NCBI RefSeq assembly: GCF_900021165.1
Contig: NZ_FCOQ01000018.1
Span: 238,783 to 302,782, forward strand
DNA from: Paenibacillus phocaeensis
Lineage (GTDB): Bacteria > Bacillota > Bacilli > Paenibacillales > Paenibacillaceae
Direction: 5' to 3'
Length of the DNA stretch: 64,000 bases
The notes under the pieces: generated by a model
The model's input: the letters and a program-made list of their open reading frames with translations, nothing else
Databases searched by the model: none
Told to the model about the DNA's origin: nothing
Translations under genes and position numbers: made by a program
Part shown: in pieces, positions 30,528-39,005 of the stretch
Numbering within the stretch: the first letter of the stretch is position 1
Layout: each line of letters begins with the position of its first letter

Positions 30528-31539
30528 ACGCGTAGCAGCCTTCGGCGAAGTGATGATGCGTCTGCAGGTGCCCGGTTACGAGACGTTGGCGCAGGGCGAT
30601 ACGTTGAAATATTCCTTCTCAGGCACCGGCGTGAATGTCGTGTCGGCCTTATCGCGCTACGGGCATGCGGGTGCGCTGGTCACGCGGCTGCCGGGCAATC
30701 CGCTGGGCGACGCCGCGGCCGCTTATCTGCGCAAGCTTGGCATTGACACCGCCCTTGTCGTAAGGGGAGGCAAGTACGTTGGCATGTACTTCCTGGAGAA
30801 CGGCTTTGGCGTACGGCCGAGCCGTGTCACATACTCGAACCGGATGGACAGCAGCTTTAACACCGCGCCTGAAGGGACGTACGACTTCGCGGAAATCGCT
30901 GCCAGCATCGATGTGGTTCATTTCTGCGGGATTACGCTGGCGATGAATGACGGCGTACGGGCGCATATGCTAGCTTTGGCCGAAGCGGTGAAACGGCAGG
31001 GAGGCAAGGTGGTCTTCGACTGCAACTACCGGCCGTCTCTTTGGGGAGAAGGCGGATATGCCCAAGCCAAACCGCATTATGAGGCGATGTTGCGGCTGGC
31101 GGACATCGTGATGATGAACGAACAGGATGCGATGCTTACCCTCGGTATGACCTCGGCCCGGCGGAAACGGGAGGAACAGCTGATGGAGTTGATCCCGGCC
31201 GTGGCGAAAAGCTACGGGATTTCCGCGGTTGCCGGAACGCACCGCCAGATCCACGGCGACAATACTCATTCGCTGCGCGGGTTTCTGTACAAGGGAGACC
31301 GATTTGTTTTCTCCGATCGGTTGACGTTTTCCGTCTATGATAGAATAGGGGCAGGGGACGCTTATGCGAGCGGAATCATCCACGGCGAGCTGGAGAGCTT
31401 CGCCCCGGAGCGAACCATCCGCTTCGCGGCGGCAGCGGGGATGCTGGCGCATACCGTGCCGGGCGACACCCCGATGGCGACGGAGGCGGAGATCCTCCGG
31501 GCGATGGAGCAATCCGCCACAGGCGATGTGGAAAGGTAG
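30520..31539 (+). CDS. kdgK: 2-keto-3-deoxygluconate kinase (PfkB family)
   Basis: 339 residues; ATG 30514 is an alternative start. It begins VAAFGEVMMRLQVPGY and has GTGVNVVSALSRYG and the PfkB signature DRIGAGDAYASGII with catalytic Asp near the C-terminus. SFNTAPEGTYDF-type residues and length fit KDG kinases. It phosphorylates KDG made by the ammonia lyase to KDPG for the aldolase. The gene overlaps dgaF, and the GntR gene starts 10 bp after its stop. Confidence 0.85.
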   Translation: MPKRVAAFGEVMMRLQVPGYETLAQGDTLKYSFSGTGVNVVSALSRYGHAGALVTRLPGNPLGDAAAAYLRKLGIDTALVVRGGKYVGMYFLENGFGVRPSRVTYSNRMDSSFNTAPEGTYDFAEIAASIDVVHFCGITLAMNDGVRAHMLALAEAVKRQGGKVVFDCNYRPSLWGEGGYAQAKPHYEAMLRLADIVMMNEQDAMLTLGMTSARRKREEQLMELIPAVAKSYGISAVAGTHRQIHGDNTHSLRGFLYKGDRFVFSDRLTFSVYDRIGAGDAYASGIIHGELESFAPERTIRFAAAAGMLAHTVPGDTPMATEAEILRAMEQSATGDVER

Positions 31540-31549
31540 GAGCAAAGCC

Positions 31550-32269
31550 ATGAGTTTGTCCCGTAAAGATAGACCGTTATATTTGCAAATCAAAAACATT
31601 CTGAAGGACCGCATATTATACGGCGTATACCCGCTCGGGTCGAATATCCCGTCCGAGCCCCAGCTGGAGCAGGAGTTCGCCGTCAGCAAGATCACCGTTC
31701 GCGGCGCGATTCAGGAACTCGTGCAAGAAGGATACCTGGAGAAAGGCAGCGGGAAAGGCACCAAGGTAATCCGCAATAAAGCGGCCGCAAAGTGGTCGAA
31801 GTGGAAACACTTCACGGAGATTCTGGTGGAGGAAAACCACCAAATTCGCAAGGAGTGGCTGCGCGCCGCAACGGTGCGGAACGAAGCGGGCTCCGAGCTC
31901 CACGGGATGTTCGGGGAGCGTTGTCTGAAGCTGGAACGCGCGTATTATCTCGACGGCCAGCCTTATATTTTTTACGAGCATTATGTGGCCGCAACCCGTA
32001 ATGAGCCGGATCCGGAGCTCGAGGATTTCCGCGATCATTCGCTGTATGACGTGCTGGAGGAGCGCGGCATTTCGCTGGACAAGCTGAGAGATGAATTCGC
32101 CGTAGCTTTGCCGCCGGACGAAGCGAGAAGGTTTCTGCGTTTGGCCGACGGCGTGCCTGTGCTGAAGCGGTCGCGGTATTCACGGGACATCCAGGGAAGA
32201 TTGGCCGAGTACAGCGTCGGCTATTACAATACGGAGCAGCAAAGCTACATTGTCGACTATGATTCGTAA
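31550..32269 (+). CDS. GntR-family regulator with UTRA domain
   Basis: 239 residues. N-terminal winged helix: PLYLQIKNILKDRILYGVYPLGSNIPSEPQLEQEFAVSKITVRGAIQELVQEG in outline, residues about 9-60, the HutC/GntR pattern. The C-terminal UTRA domain (95-239) binds a small effector, likely a sugar acid or phosphorylated intermediate of this pathway. ATG 31550 follows TAGGAG. Last gene of the DUF4127-dga operon; probably the local repressor, in addition to the presumed AraC-type activation at the promoter. A terminator follows. Confidence 0.85.
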   Translation: MSLSRKDRPLYLQIKNILKDRILYGVYPLGSNIPSEPQLEQEFAVSKITVRGAIQELVQEGYLEKGSGKGTKVIRNKAAAKWSKWKHFTEILVEENHQIRKEWLRAATVRNEAGSELHGMFGERCLKLERAYYLDGQPYIFYEHYVAATRNEPDPELEDFRDHSLYDVLEERGISLDKLRDEFAVALPPDEARRFLRLADGVPVLKRSRYSRDIQGRLAEYSVGYYNTEQQSYIVDYDS

Positions 32270-32314
32270 CGCGGCGTTTCTCCGGCAGGACGAAGCGAAA
32301 AAGCTGTTTGCAGG

Positions 32315-32358
32315 CCGTCCCGACAGGCGGGTTCTCCCCTGTTTCGGGACGGTTTTTT
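32315..32358 (+). terminator. Terminator of the DUF4127-dga operon
   Basis: CCGTCCCGA ... TCGGGACGG (nine pairs) then six T. Confidence 0.88.
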
Positions 32359-32378
32359 GCTGTCCGGACACTTTACAA

Positions 32379-32517
32379 AATTATCCCGTTTGATCAGACC
32401 ATAGGGCCGCGCGCAGAAATGGACAAGCTCGGAGGAAGAAGCTTTTTGGCAGATCCTGTTTCTGTATTCCTGGCCTAGCCAGCTCCTGCTCTTGCTCCCT
32501 TAATGAAAGGGATAATC
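32379..32517. repeat. Dispersed repeat with ATTATCCC/GGGATAAT ends, copy 1
   Basis: Left end AATTATCCCGTTTGATCAG, right end TTAATGAAAGGGATAAT, 139 bp overall, with an inner AAATGGACAAGCTC also seen in other copies. It occupies the gap between two operons. Further copies are at 43195, 49095/50549, 50579, 60842 and 61032. Confidence 0.7.
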
Positions 32518-32563
32518 GTGCAAAGGAGACGACAGAGACACACAACAAGACCTGAATTTATTC

Positions 32564-32616
32564 AGATGTTTTCGATAGTTTATGGGATATTTCCGTCGGA
32601 GGGCCAGGGCTATAAT
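32564..32616 (+). promoter_or_regulatory. Activator site and promoter of the GH130 gene (motif copy B)
   Basis: AGATGT at 32564 and GGATAT at 32585 (21 bp apart), then exactly 20 bp to a perfect TATAAT at 32611-32616. No -35 consensus is present, which fits activator dependence. The first half-site is weaker than in copies A and C. Confidence 0.6.
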
Positions 32617-32669
32617 AACAATAAAGAGCCAAGATCCATATCTATAGGGTTTCATGAGGAGGAGCACAG

Positions 32670-33689
32670 ATGAAGATTACGAGGCATCCGGAAAATCCGA
32701 TCGTGGTACCGGGAGGTTTTGAATGGAGAAAAGTAACCGTATTCAATCCGGCGGTCATTATCGATAACGGCAAATTTTATATGATTGAACGGACGGCAGG
32801 CTCCCTGACGCCGTGCAAAAACTTTCTGGGCTTGCTGGAAAGCGAAGACGGCGTGCATTTCACCCATGTGAAGGACGAGCCGATCGTCACGCCGGACCAG
32901 CTCGGCTTCCCATACGGCAGCGTGCAGGACCCGCGGATCGTAAAAATCGACGATACGTTCTATCTGAACTACGCGCTGCGCCCTTGTGCGATGAGCTATT
33001 ATCCAACGGGCCGGGGGGTTCCGGAACGTTCGATCCCCGAGTACCCGGACGGGTGGGGCGAGCAGGAAGGCCACTGGCTGACGCGTTCGTCGATCCTCGC
33101 CTCCAAGAACCTGATCGATTGGGAGTTCGTGGCCGACACGACGCCGCTGGACATCAATGACCGCGACAACATCCTGTTTCCGGAGAAGATTAACGGCAAA
33201 TTCGTGTTGCTCCGGCGGCCGGAGGAATTCATAGGCGAAGCGTACGGTACGGAAAAAGCGGCGATGTGGATCACCTATTCGGACGATCTTGTCCACTGGG
33301 AGGAACCGAAGCTGCTGGCGAAGGCGGAAAACATGACGTGGGAGTCGCGCAAAATCGGCGGATCGACGCCGCCGGTGCGGACGGATCGCGGATGGCTCGT
33401 GTTGTATCACGGCGTGGACGACGAGGTGGTCTATCGCGTTGGGGCTATGCTGCTGGATCTGGACCATCCGGAGAAGGTCATCGCCCGCACGAAAAATTTC
33501 ATCATGGAGCCGGAAACGTACTACGAGAAATTCGGCTACCAGATTCCGAACGTCATTTTCCCGACAGGGAACGTGGTCAAAGACGGGCTGCTTTATATCT
33601 ATTACGGGGTAACCGATACGGCAATCGCGCTGGCGACGGTGCCGCTGGAGGAACTCGTCGATTATATTCTGAATGAACCGCAGGCCTGA
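32670..33689 (+). CDS. GH130 family beta-mannoside phosphorylase or mannosidase
   Basis: 339 residues with the five-bladed GH130 signature: NPAVIIDNGKFYMIERTAG, then VQDPRIVKIDDTFYLNYA, NILFPEKINGKFVLLRRPE, GGSTPPVRTDRGWLVLYHGVD and IFPTGNVVKDGLLYIYYGVTD. The Asp in VQDPRI is the probable proton donor. GH130 enzymes act on beta-linked mannosides, mostly by phosphorolysis; a few are hydrolases. Phosphate-binding residues (R, H in LYHG) look present, favouring phosphorolysis. It is cytosolic and should act on oligosaccharides brought in by the ABC system downstream, under the same promoter motif. GAGGAGGAG precedes the ATG. Confidence 0.88.
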   Translation: MKITRHPENPIVVPGGFEWRKVTVFNPAVIIDNGKFYMIERTAGSLTPCKNFLGLLESEDGVHFTHVKDEPIVTPDQLGFPYGSVQDPRIVKIDDTFYLNYALRPCAMSYYPTGRGVPERSIPEYPDGWGEQEGHWLTRSSILASKNLIDWEFVADTTPLDINDRDNILFPEKINGKFVLLRRPEEFIGEAYGTEKAAMWITYSDDLVHWEEPKLLAKAENMTWESRKIGGSTPPVRTDRGWLVLYHGVDDEVVYRVGAMLLDLDHPEKVIARTKNFIMEPETYYEKFGYQIPNVIFPTGNVVKDGLLYIYYGVTDTAIALATVPLEELVDYILNEPQA

Positions 33690-33698
33690 GTGCCAGCT

Positions 33699-33729
33699 CT
33701 TGAATGACCGCGTAAAGCGGTCATTCAAG
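33699..33729 (+). terminator. Hairpin after the GH130 gene
   Basis: CTTGAATGACCGC and GCGGTCATTCAAG, 13 perfect pairs around GTAAA. The following U-run is poor (AATCTATTTT), so it may be a weak terminator or an mRNA 3' end protector. Confidence 0.55.
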
Positions 33730-33738
33730 GAATCTATT

Positions 33739-33753
33739 TTGCAAACGCTTACC
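33739..33753 (+). promoter_or_regulatory. CcpA-type cre site upstream of the ABC operon
   Basis: TTGCAAACGCTTACC matches WTGNAANCGNWNNCW at all but the last position. It lies about 170 bp before the -10 of the ABC operon, so repression may act at a distance or on another start. Confidence 0.6.
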
Positions 33754-33861
33754 CAAAATAAGAAGAACTCGCCGTCATGCAAAACCCAGGCTTTATGTTA
33801 TGATATATGACATGATTTTCAGAAAAACATCAAGGTTTCACCAAACTCAGCTAAATATTTC

Positions 33862-33914
33862 GGATATAATTGATGTTTTGTAGGATATAGTCGAAAGGAT
33901 GCAGCTTTTATAAT
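33862..33914 (+). promoter_or_regulatory. Activator site and promoter of the ABC/two-component operon (motif copy C)
   Basis: GGATAT at 33862 and 33883 (21 bp apart), then exactly 20 bp to TATAAT at 33909-33914. This operon encodes the presumed activator itself, so it would be autoregulated. Confidence 0.65.
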
Positions 33915-34005
33915 TAGGTAATATAACGGGAGGGGAAATAAAAGCGATCATCTCCTGTTATGTTTCGGATAACGGATTCCAAAAAACAAGAGAAGAGGGT
34001 TGATT

Positions 34006-35322
34006 ATGGGCAAAAAACACAAAGGCAAAAAAGCGGTGCTGCTCGGTTTAGTTGCAGTGATGGCACTATTCACGGCAGCTTGCGGCAATGAAAATGCGGC
34101 GGGCGGCAACAATGCTGGCGGCGCAACCGAAGAAGAAACGATTACCTTAAACATGATGCATCCCTGGACTTCCCCGAACGTGGATAACGAAGTCTACAAA
34201 GCGCGGATCGCGGAATTCGAGAAGGACCACCCGAACATCGTCATCAAGCAGGACGGCGTCCCATCTGCACAGTACAAGACCAAGCTGCGCACACTAGCCG
34301 CCGCCAACAACCTGTCTGATATCAACGTCGTGTGGCCCGGCGCGGATTTGGCACCGCTCGTGGAAGGAAATCTGCTTCAGCCTATCAACGATATGATGGA
34401 TAATTGGGGTTCGATTTTGCCGGAAGCCGCTTTGTCCGGATTTAACGTGGATGGACAGCAATATGCGGTCCCAACCAAGCAAAATTTCGTAGACATCATC
34501 TATTACAACAAAGAGATGTTCGCTCAAGTGGGTTACGATCAATTCCCGGATACCTATGACAAGTTCATCGATGCGGTGAAAAAGCTGAAGGCTGCGGGGA
34601 TCACTCCTATTTCCCTCGGCAACAAGGAACAATGGCCGCTGCAATCCTCCTATATTTCCGTCATCGGTGATCGGTTTACCGGAAGCGATTTCCTTCCGGC
34701 TGTACTCGAAGGGAAAGCGAAGTTTACCGATCCGGAGTTCGTAAAAGCACTTTCGGTCATTGATGAACTGACCAAACTGGGCGCTTTTAATACGGACGCC
34801 AACAACATGGATTCCGTTCAAGGACAGGACTACTTAATCCAAGGCAAAGCGGCCATGCACATTTCCTCCGCCACGGTCGACGGAAGAGTCCGGATTAACA
34901 ACGAACAGGGAGACAAGTTCGGTATCGCCCTGTTCCCAAGTGTAGATGGCGGCAAAGGCGATCCGAAGAAGAGCGCGGGTATCGTACAATACGGCATCGC
35001 GATCAAGAGCGGTCTCGACGAGAAGAAGAAAGCGGCTGCTGAAGAGTTCATGAAATATTTCGTAAGCGAAGATCTGTATAAGGAATTGATCCGTAACGGC
35101 GTCGTCGTACCGGCTAAGGTAGAAATCCCCGAAGATGCAAGTCCTTATCTGAAGGAAATGTTGGCTTTGACCGGTAACGGGACGGCTCCGGTATTCGACA
35201 GCGTGATCCCTACCCAAGTGGTGGACGTCCTGCAAAATGGATTGCAAGCCCTGACGGTAGGCCGCGGCACGCCGGAAGAATTGGCCAAAGAAGTTCAAGA
35301 GGCCATGGATAACTATAATTAA
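34006..35322 (+). CDS. Sugar-binding lipoprotein of an ABC importer
   Basis: 438 residues. A lipoprotein signal ends in LFTAAC with Cys26 as the lipid-anchored residue, then a flexible Gly/Asn/Glu stretch. The mature part is a family 1 solute-binding protein (MMHPWTSPNVDNEVYKARIAEFEKDHPNI; QYAVPTKQNFVDIIYYNKEMF; KAAMHISSA). It captures an oligosaccharide outside the membrane and delivers it to the two permeases. ATG 34006 follows AGAAGAGGG. First gene of an operon with permeases, kinase, regulator and GH3 enzyme. No ATPase is encoded, so a shared MsmX-type ATPase elsewhere is expected. Confidence 0.9.
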   Translation: MGKKHKGKKAVLLGLVAVMALFTAACGNENAAGGNNAGGATEEETITLNMMHPWTSPNVDNEVYKARIAEFEKDHPNIVIKQDGVPSAQYKTKLRTLAAANNLSDINVVWPGADLAPLVEGNLLQPINDMMDNWGSILPEAALSGFNVDGQQYAVPTKQNFVDIIYYNKEMFAQVGYDQFPDTYDKFIDAVKKLKAAGITPISLGNKEQWPLQSSYISVIGDRFTGSDFLPAVLEGKAKFTDPEFVKALSVIDELTKLGAFNTDANNMDSVQGQDYLIQGKAAMHISSATVDGRVRINNEQGDKFGIALFPSVDGGKGDPKKSAGIVQYGIAIKSGLDEKKKAAAEEFMKYFVSEDLYKELIRNGVVVPAKVEIPEDASPYLKEMLALTGNGTAPVFDSVIPTQVVDVLQNGLQALTVGRGTPEELAKEVQEAMDNYN

Positions 35323-35363
35323 CAAACAGCACTGAAGCTTAGGTCTTTCCAATTCGATGTGTG

Positions 35364-35392
35364 GAAGAAAACCCGATCCCCGGGTTTTCTTC
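35364..35392 (+). terminator. Hairpin between binding-protein and permease genes
   Basis: GAAGAAAACCC and GGGTTTTCTTC pair over 11 bp. It lacks a good U-run. Such structures commonly raise the amount of binding protein relative to permease by partial termination or by protecting the upstream mRNA. Confidence 0.55.
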
Positions 35393-35439
35393 ATTCATCG
35401 GGCTTGAACCTAGATTAGACATAAAGGAGGGAATCTCTG

Positions 35440-36315
35440 ATGCAAACGTTACGAGGCACGAAGCTGGCGATATTTCTCGGTTTATTTCCGGCGCTGGTCA
35501 TTTATCTGGGCATTGCGATCGTTCCGATCGGCTTGTCGCTTTACTATTCGGTGATGGATTGGAACGGCATTGGTTCGATGAAGTTTGTTGGTCTCAGCAA
35601 TTTCTTGCGCATCCTGGGTGACGACATCTTTTGGCTATCCGTCAAAAATAACGTCATTATTATGGTCACCGGTCTGATTGGCCAAATTCCGCTTGGTTTA
35701 TTGCTCGCGCTACTGTTGAACCGAGGACTGAAGGGTTCCGGATTTTTTCGGACGGTTGGCTTTATGCCCGTCGTGATCTCGTCCGTCATGGTGTCCCTGA
35801 TTTGGGGCATGGTTTACAACACCGAATACGGGATGTTAAACAACCTGCTGGGCCTCCTGGGTCTCGACGGCTGGAAGCAGAACTGGCTGGGGAGCGACCG
35901 TTGGTCCATGCTGTCGATCAGTATCGCGTACATCTGGCAAAACTGCGGGTTGTATATGGTTATATTCCTGGCCGCATTGCAGAACATTCCGGATGAGGTC
36001 AACGAGGCTGCCGCGCTGGACGGGGCAACCGGGCTCAAACGGGCCTTTCGCATTACGATACCGATGATTCGGAGTACGTTGATGGTGACGATCGTTTACA
36101 GCATCAGTAACTCCTTCCGCGTCTTCGACCTGATTCAGATTTTGACGGGCGGCGGCCCGGCTCACCAAACCGAGGTCATGACGATCCATATGTACAATAG
36201 CGCCTTTATGAATATGCGATACGGATACGGCAGCGCCGTGGCAATCTTGATATTGCTGTTTAGTCTGATCGTTATCTCGCTGGTGAACCGCATGGGCCGC
36301 GAAAAAGATGCTTAA
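35440..36315 (+). CDS. ABC sugar permease 1 (MalF/UgpA type)
   Basis: 291 residues with six predicted membrane helices; the first is LAIFLGLFPALVIYLGIAIVP. The EAA loop that docks the ATPase is visible as NEAAALDGATGLKRAFRITIPMI. It pairs with the next gene product to form the membrane channel of a carbohydrate importer. AAGGAGGG precedes ATG 35440, 17 bp separate it from the second permease gene. Confidence 0.92.
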   Translation: MQTLRGTKLAIFLGLFPALVIYLGIAIVPIGLSLYYSVMDWNGIGSMKFVGLSNFLRILGDDIFWLSVKNNVIIMVTGLIGQIPLGLLLALLLNRGLKGSGFFRTVGFMPVVISSVMVSLIWGMVYNTEYGMLNNLLGLLGLDGWKQNWLGSDRWSMLSISIAYIWQNCGLYMVIFLAALQNIPDEVNEAAALDGATGLKRAFRITIPMIRSTLMVTIVYSISNSFRVFDLIQILTGGGPAHQTEVMTIHMYNSAFMNMRYGYGSAVAILILLFSLIVISLVNRMGREKDA

Positions 36316-36332
36316 GGAAGGAGGGAACGGTC

Positions 36333-37163
36333 ATGAATAAGAAGTCTGTTGGCTTTCGTATATTTGCGTACACTTTTCTAAGCTTATTCGCTATGATGAA
36401 TATAGTCCCGCTGTTCTGGATGGTCGTAAACTCTTTTAAAAATGAACAGGAATACGCGGCCAATCCGTTTTCGCTTCCGGAAGCCTTGCATTTCTCCAAT
36501 TACGCGGAGGCGTGGAAAGTCGCGAATATGAATGTGTATTTTCTGAATAGTCTTTTCGTCACATTTGCTTCCTTGCTCGTAACCGTATTTTTGGGAGCGT
36601 TGGCTTCTTATTTCTTATCGAGGTTTCAATTTAAGCTGCGCGGATTCACCTACGGCTTATTTCTGCTTGGCATGTTAGTCCCGATTCATGCAACGTTGAT
36701 TCCCATCTTTCTGATCATGCAGAAGCTGCATTTGCTGGATACGCACTTATCGTTGATCTTGCCGTATACGGCTTTTCATTTGTCCTTGACGATCATTATT
36801 CTGGAGGGCTTCATGCGCGGATTTCCCAAAGATTTGGAGGAATCGGGCGTGATGGACGGCGCGGGGATTTTCCGGATTTTCTGGTCGATCATTCTTCCGA
36901 TCACAAGACCGGCGATGGCCACCGTCGTCATCCTCAACTTCATATATAACTGGAATGAATATTTGTTTGCCCTGGTATTAATCAGCTCGTCTGCGCTCAA
37001 GACGCTGCCGCTTGGTTTGGCCAACTTCGTCGGGATTGAAACGGCGAGCTTGACTCTGCAAATGGCTGCGCTGACGATGGCGCTCATTCCTATTATTATC
37101 TTCTATTTGTTGCTGCAAAAACAACTGGTAACCGGCATGACAGCCGGAGCTGTGAAAGGTTAA
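36333..37163 (+). CDS. ABC sugar permease 2 (MalG/UgpE type)
   Basis: 276 residues with six membrane helices. N-terminal FLSLFAMMNIVPLFWMVVNSFK is typical of MalG-like permeases, and the EAA loop reads LEESGVMDGAGIFRIFWSIILPI. It completes the importer. AAGGAGGG precedes the ATG. The sensor kinase gene follows after 39 bp. Confidence 0.92.
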   Translation: MNKKSVGFRIFAYTFLSLFAMMNIVPLFWMVVNSFKNEQEYAANPFSLPEALHFSNYAEAWKVANMNVYFLNSLFVTFASLLVTVFLGALASYFLSRFQFKLRGFTYGLFLLGMLVPIHATLIPIFLIMQKLHLLDTHLSLILPYTAFHLSLTIIILEGFMRGFPKDLEESGVMDGAGIFRIFWSIILPITRPAMATVVILNFIYNWNEYLFALVLISSSALKTLPLGLANFVGIETASLTLQMAALTMALIPIIIFYLLLQKQLVTGMTAGAVKG

Positions 37164-37202
37164 GGTATACATTTACACCACGACCAGGCGGAGGCGAACG
37201 CG

Positions 37203-39005
37203 ATGACAAGGTACAACAGGATTTACGGCAACTTTGGCTTAAAGCGGAAGGCGCTCGTCATCTTTCTGATCTTCGTCATCCTGCCGACGTTTGGCGTTGG
37301 CGTGGTCGTGCAAATCCAATTTAATGAGGTGCTGCGGGATCAGTTCATCAATTCCACCAAGCGGAATCTCGATAACGTTGCGGGACAACTTGGTGAACAG
37401 ACCAAGATGGTCGAAGATATCGCCAATTATTTAATCCTGAGCCCGGATATGCGGAATTTTCTACGCACTTCGCCCCCGCTCAGCAGCGAACAGCAAGCCT
37501 CTTATAAGCGGAATATCGAGGATTTTTTAACATTTCAGTTGATGTCAAAAGGATACATTCGATCGATCGAAATTAAAGGGTTCAACGGCAGCTTTATCGA
37601 AATGGGGGAACCCTTCAGCGGCGACGAGTTAGAGTGGGAGCAGGCGGCCAAAGCGCGCAAAGGCGGGATGGTGTGGACCGAAAGTTATGCGCTGCATAGC
37701 GATTGGAATGGCGAAGTCCGGGTTCTTTCGATGTTCCGCGTGCTTAACTCCTACAGCCAGATCACCAAACCGTTGGGAAGGCTGATTATCCGAGTAGATG
37801 AAGCGAGTATCGTCGGCCTGCTGGAGAAAGGGATTTTCAAGGATGAATCCGGGAGTGTGTTCATTATCGGTCCGGAGGGTCAAATGATCCTGGGATCGAA
37901 GAATCCATTGCCGGATTTGCTCCAATTGGAAGCACCGTTCCTGGACAAGCTGTCGTCCGGGCGGGGAGATCTCACGTACGAGGTGAACGGGCAGCGGTAT
38001 TTAACTTTATATAAACAGATGGAAAGTACGGATTGGAAGATCGTTGCCATGATTCCCGAGGCGAAGGTATCCGAGGAATTCCGCGGGATCAAGATGACGA
38101 TGCTGGTTATCCTAACGGCGATTCTACTTCTGGGGCTAACTGCATTGATCGGATTCCATTATACGATCATCCGTCCGATTCTGCGGCTGAAGAAGGAAAC
38201 CAGCAAAGTCACCTACGGGGATTTCAACGCCCGGGTCCCGGTCAATTCCAATGATGAGATTTCCGAATTGAACCGCAAGTTTAATGAGATGGTGGAGACG
38301 ATCCAGCAGTTGATCGAGCATAAATACAAGCTGGAAATAAGGGAGCGGGAATCCGAGCTGAAGCTTCTGCAAAACCAGATGGACCCGCATTTTCTGTACA
38401 ATACGCTTGACATGATTCGCTGGACAGCCCGATTGGAGCATGCGTCCAAGTCGAGTCAGTTGATCGAAATGCTGTCGAAATTTTTCCGCTCCAGCATGAA
38501 TAATGGCAGCTATCAAACCACGCTGCGCAAGGAACTGGAATTTGCCCAGTCCTATCTGTATCTGCAGCAACGTCGGCTTGGGGAGAAGAGGTTGAAATAT
38601 TCGCTCCATACCGAGGCGGGGATCGAGGAGGCCGTGACGTTAAAAGCCTCGATTCAACCGTTGGTGGAGAATTTCCTCAAGCATGGGCTGGACCGAGGAA
38701 AACCCTACGGGGAAGTGAACGTTCGTTGTTACGCCCAAGAAGGCGAGATATGGGTAGACGTCATCGATAACGGGAAAGGAATGGCTCCTGCCAAGGCGAA
38801 CGCCGTTCGGAGTTCCTTGGAGCAGACCGGAACCGGCGAAGCCAGGCAGGGAGCCATGCATAACATTCACGAGAGAATATCGATCTTTTTCGGACAGGAT
38901 TTCGGCTTGGAGCTTATCGATACTTCGGCCGCAGGCACTTGGGTACGGCTCCGTTTCCCTTATACCGAAGCCCGCGACCTTGGAGGTGAACGTCATGGAT
39001 CCTGA
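37203..39005 (+). CDS. YesM-type sensor histidine kinase
   Basis: 600 residues. One membrane helix near 15-37, a large extracellular sensor region (about 40-295, Cache-like), a second helix near 300-322, a HAMP linker (RLKKETSKVTYGDFNARV), the His_kinase domain with phosphoacceptor in MDPHFLYNTLDMIRW, and an ATPase domain (LVENFLKHGLDRGK; DNGKGMAP). It probably senses the sugar, or the loaded binding protein, and phosphorylates the regulator encoded next, with which it overlaps by 11 bp. Confidence 0.92.
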   Translation: MTRYNRIYGNFGLKRKALVIFLIFVILPTFGVGVVVQIQFNEVLRDQFINSTKRNLDNVAGQLGEQTKMVEDIANYLILSPDMRNFLRTSPPLSSEQQASYKRNIEDFLTFQLMSKGYIRSIEIKGFNGSFIEMGEPFSGDELEWEQAAKARKGGMVWTESYALHSDWNGEVRVLSMFRVLNSYSQITKPLGRLIIRVDEASIVGLLEKGIFKDESGSVFIIGPEGQMILGSKNPLPDLLQLEAPFLDKLSSGRGDLTYEVNGQRYLTLYKQMESTDWKIVAMIPEAKVSEEFRGIKMTMLVILTAILLLGLTALIGFHYTIIRPILRLKKETSKVTYGDFNARVPVNSNDEISELNRKFNEMVETIQQLIEHKYKLEIRERESELKLLQNQMDPHFLYNTLDMIRWTARLEHASKSSQLIEMLSKFFRSSMNNGSYQTTLRKELEFAQSYLYLQQRRLGEKRLKYSLHTEAGIEEAVTLKASIQPLVENFLKHGLDRGKPYGEVNVRCYAQEGEIWVDVIDNGKGMAPAKANAVRSSLEQTGTGEARQGAMHNIHERISIFFGQDFGLELIDTSAAGTWVRLRFPYTEARDLGGERHGS

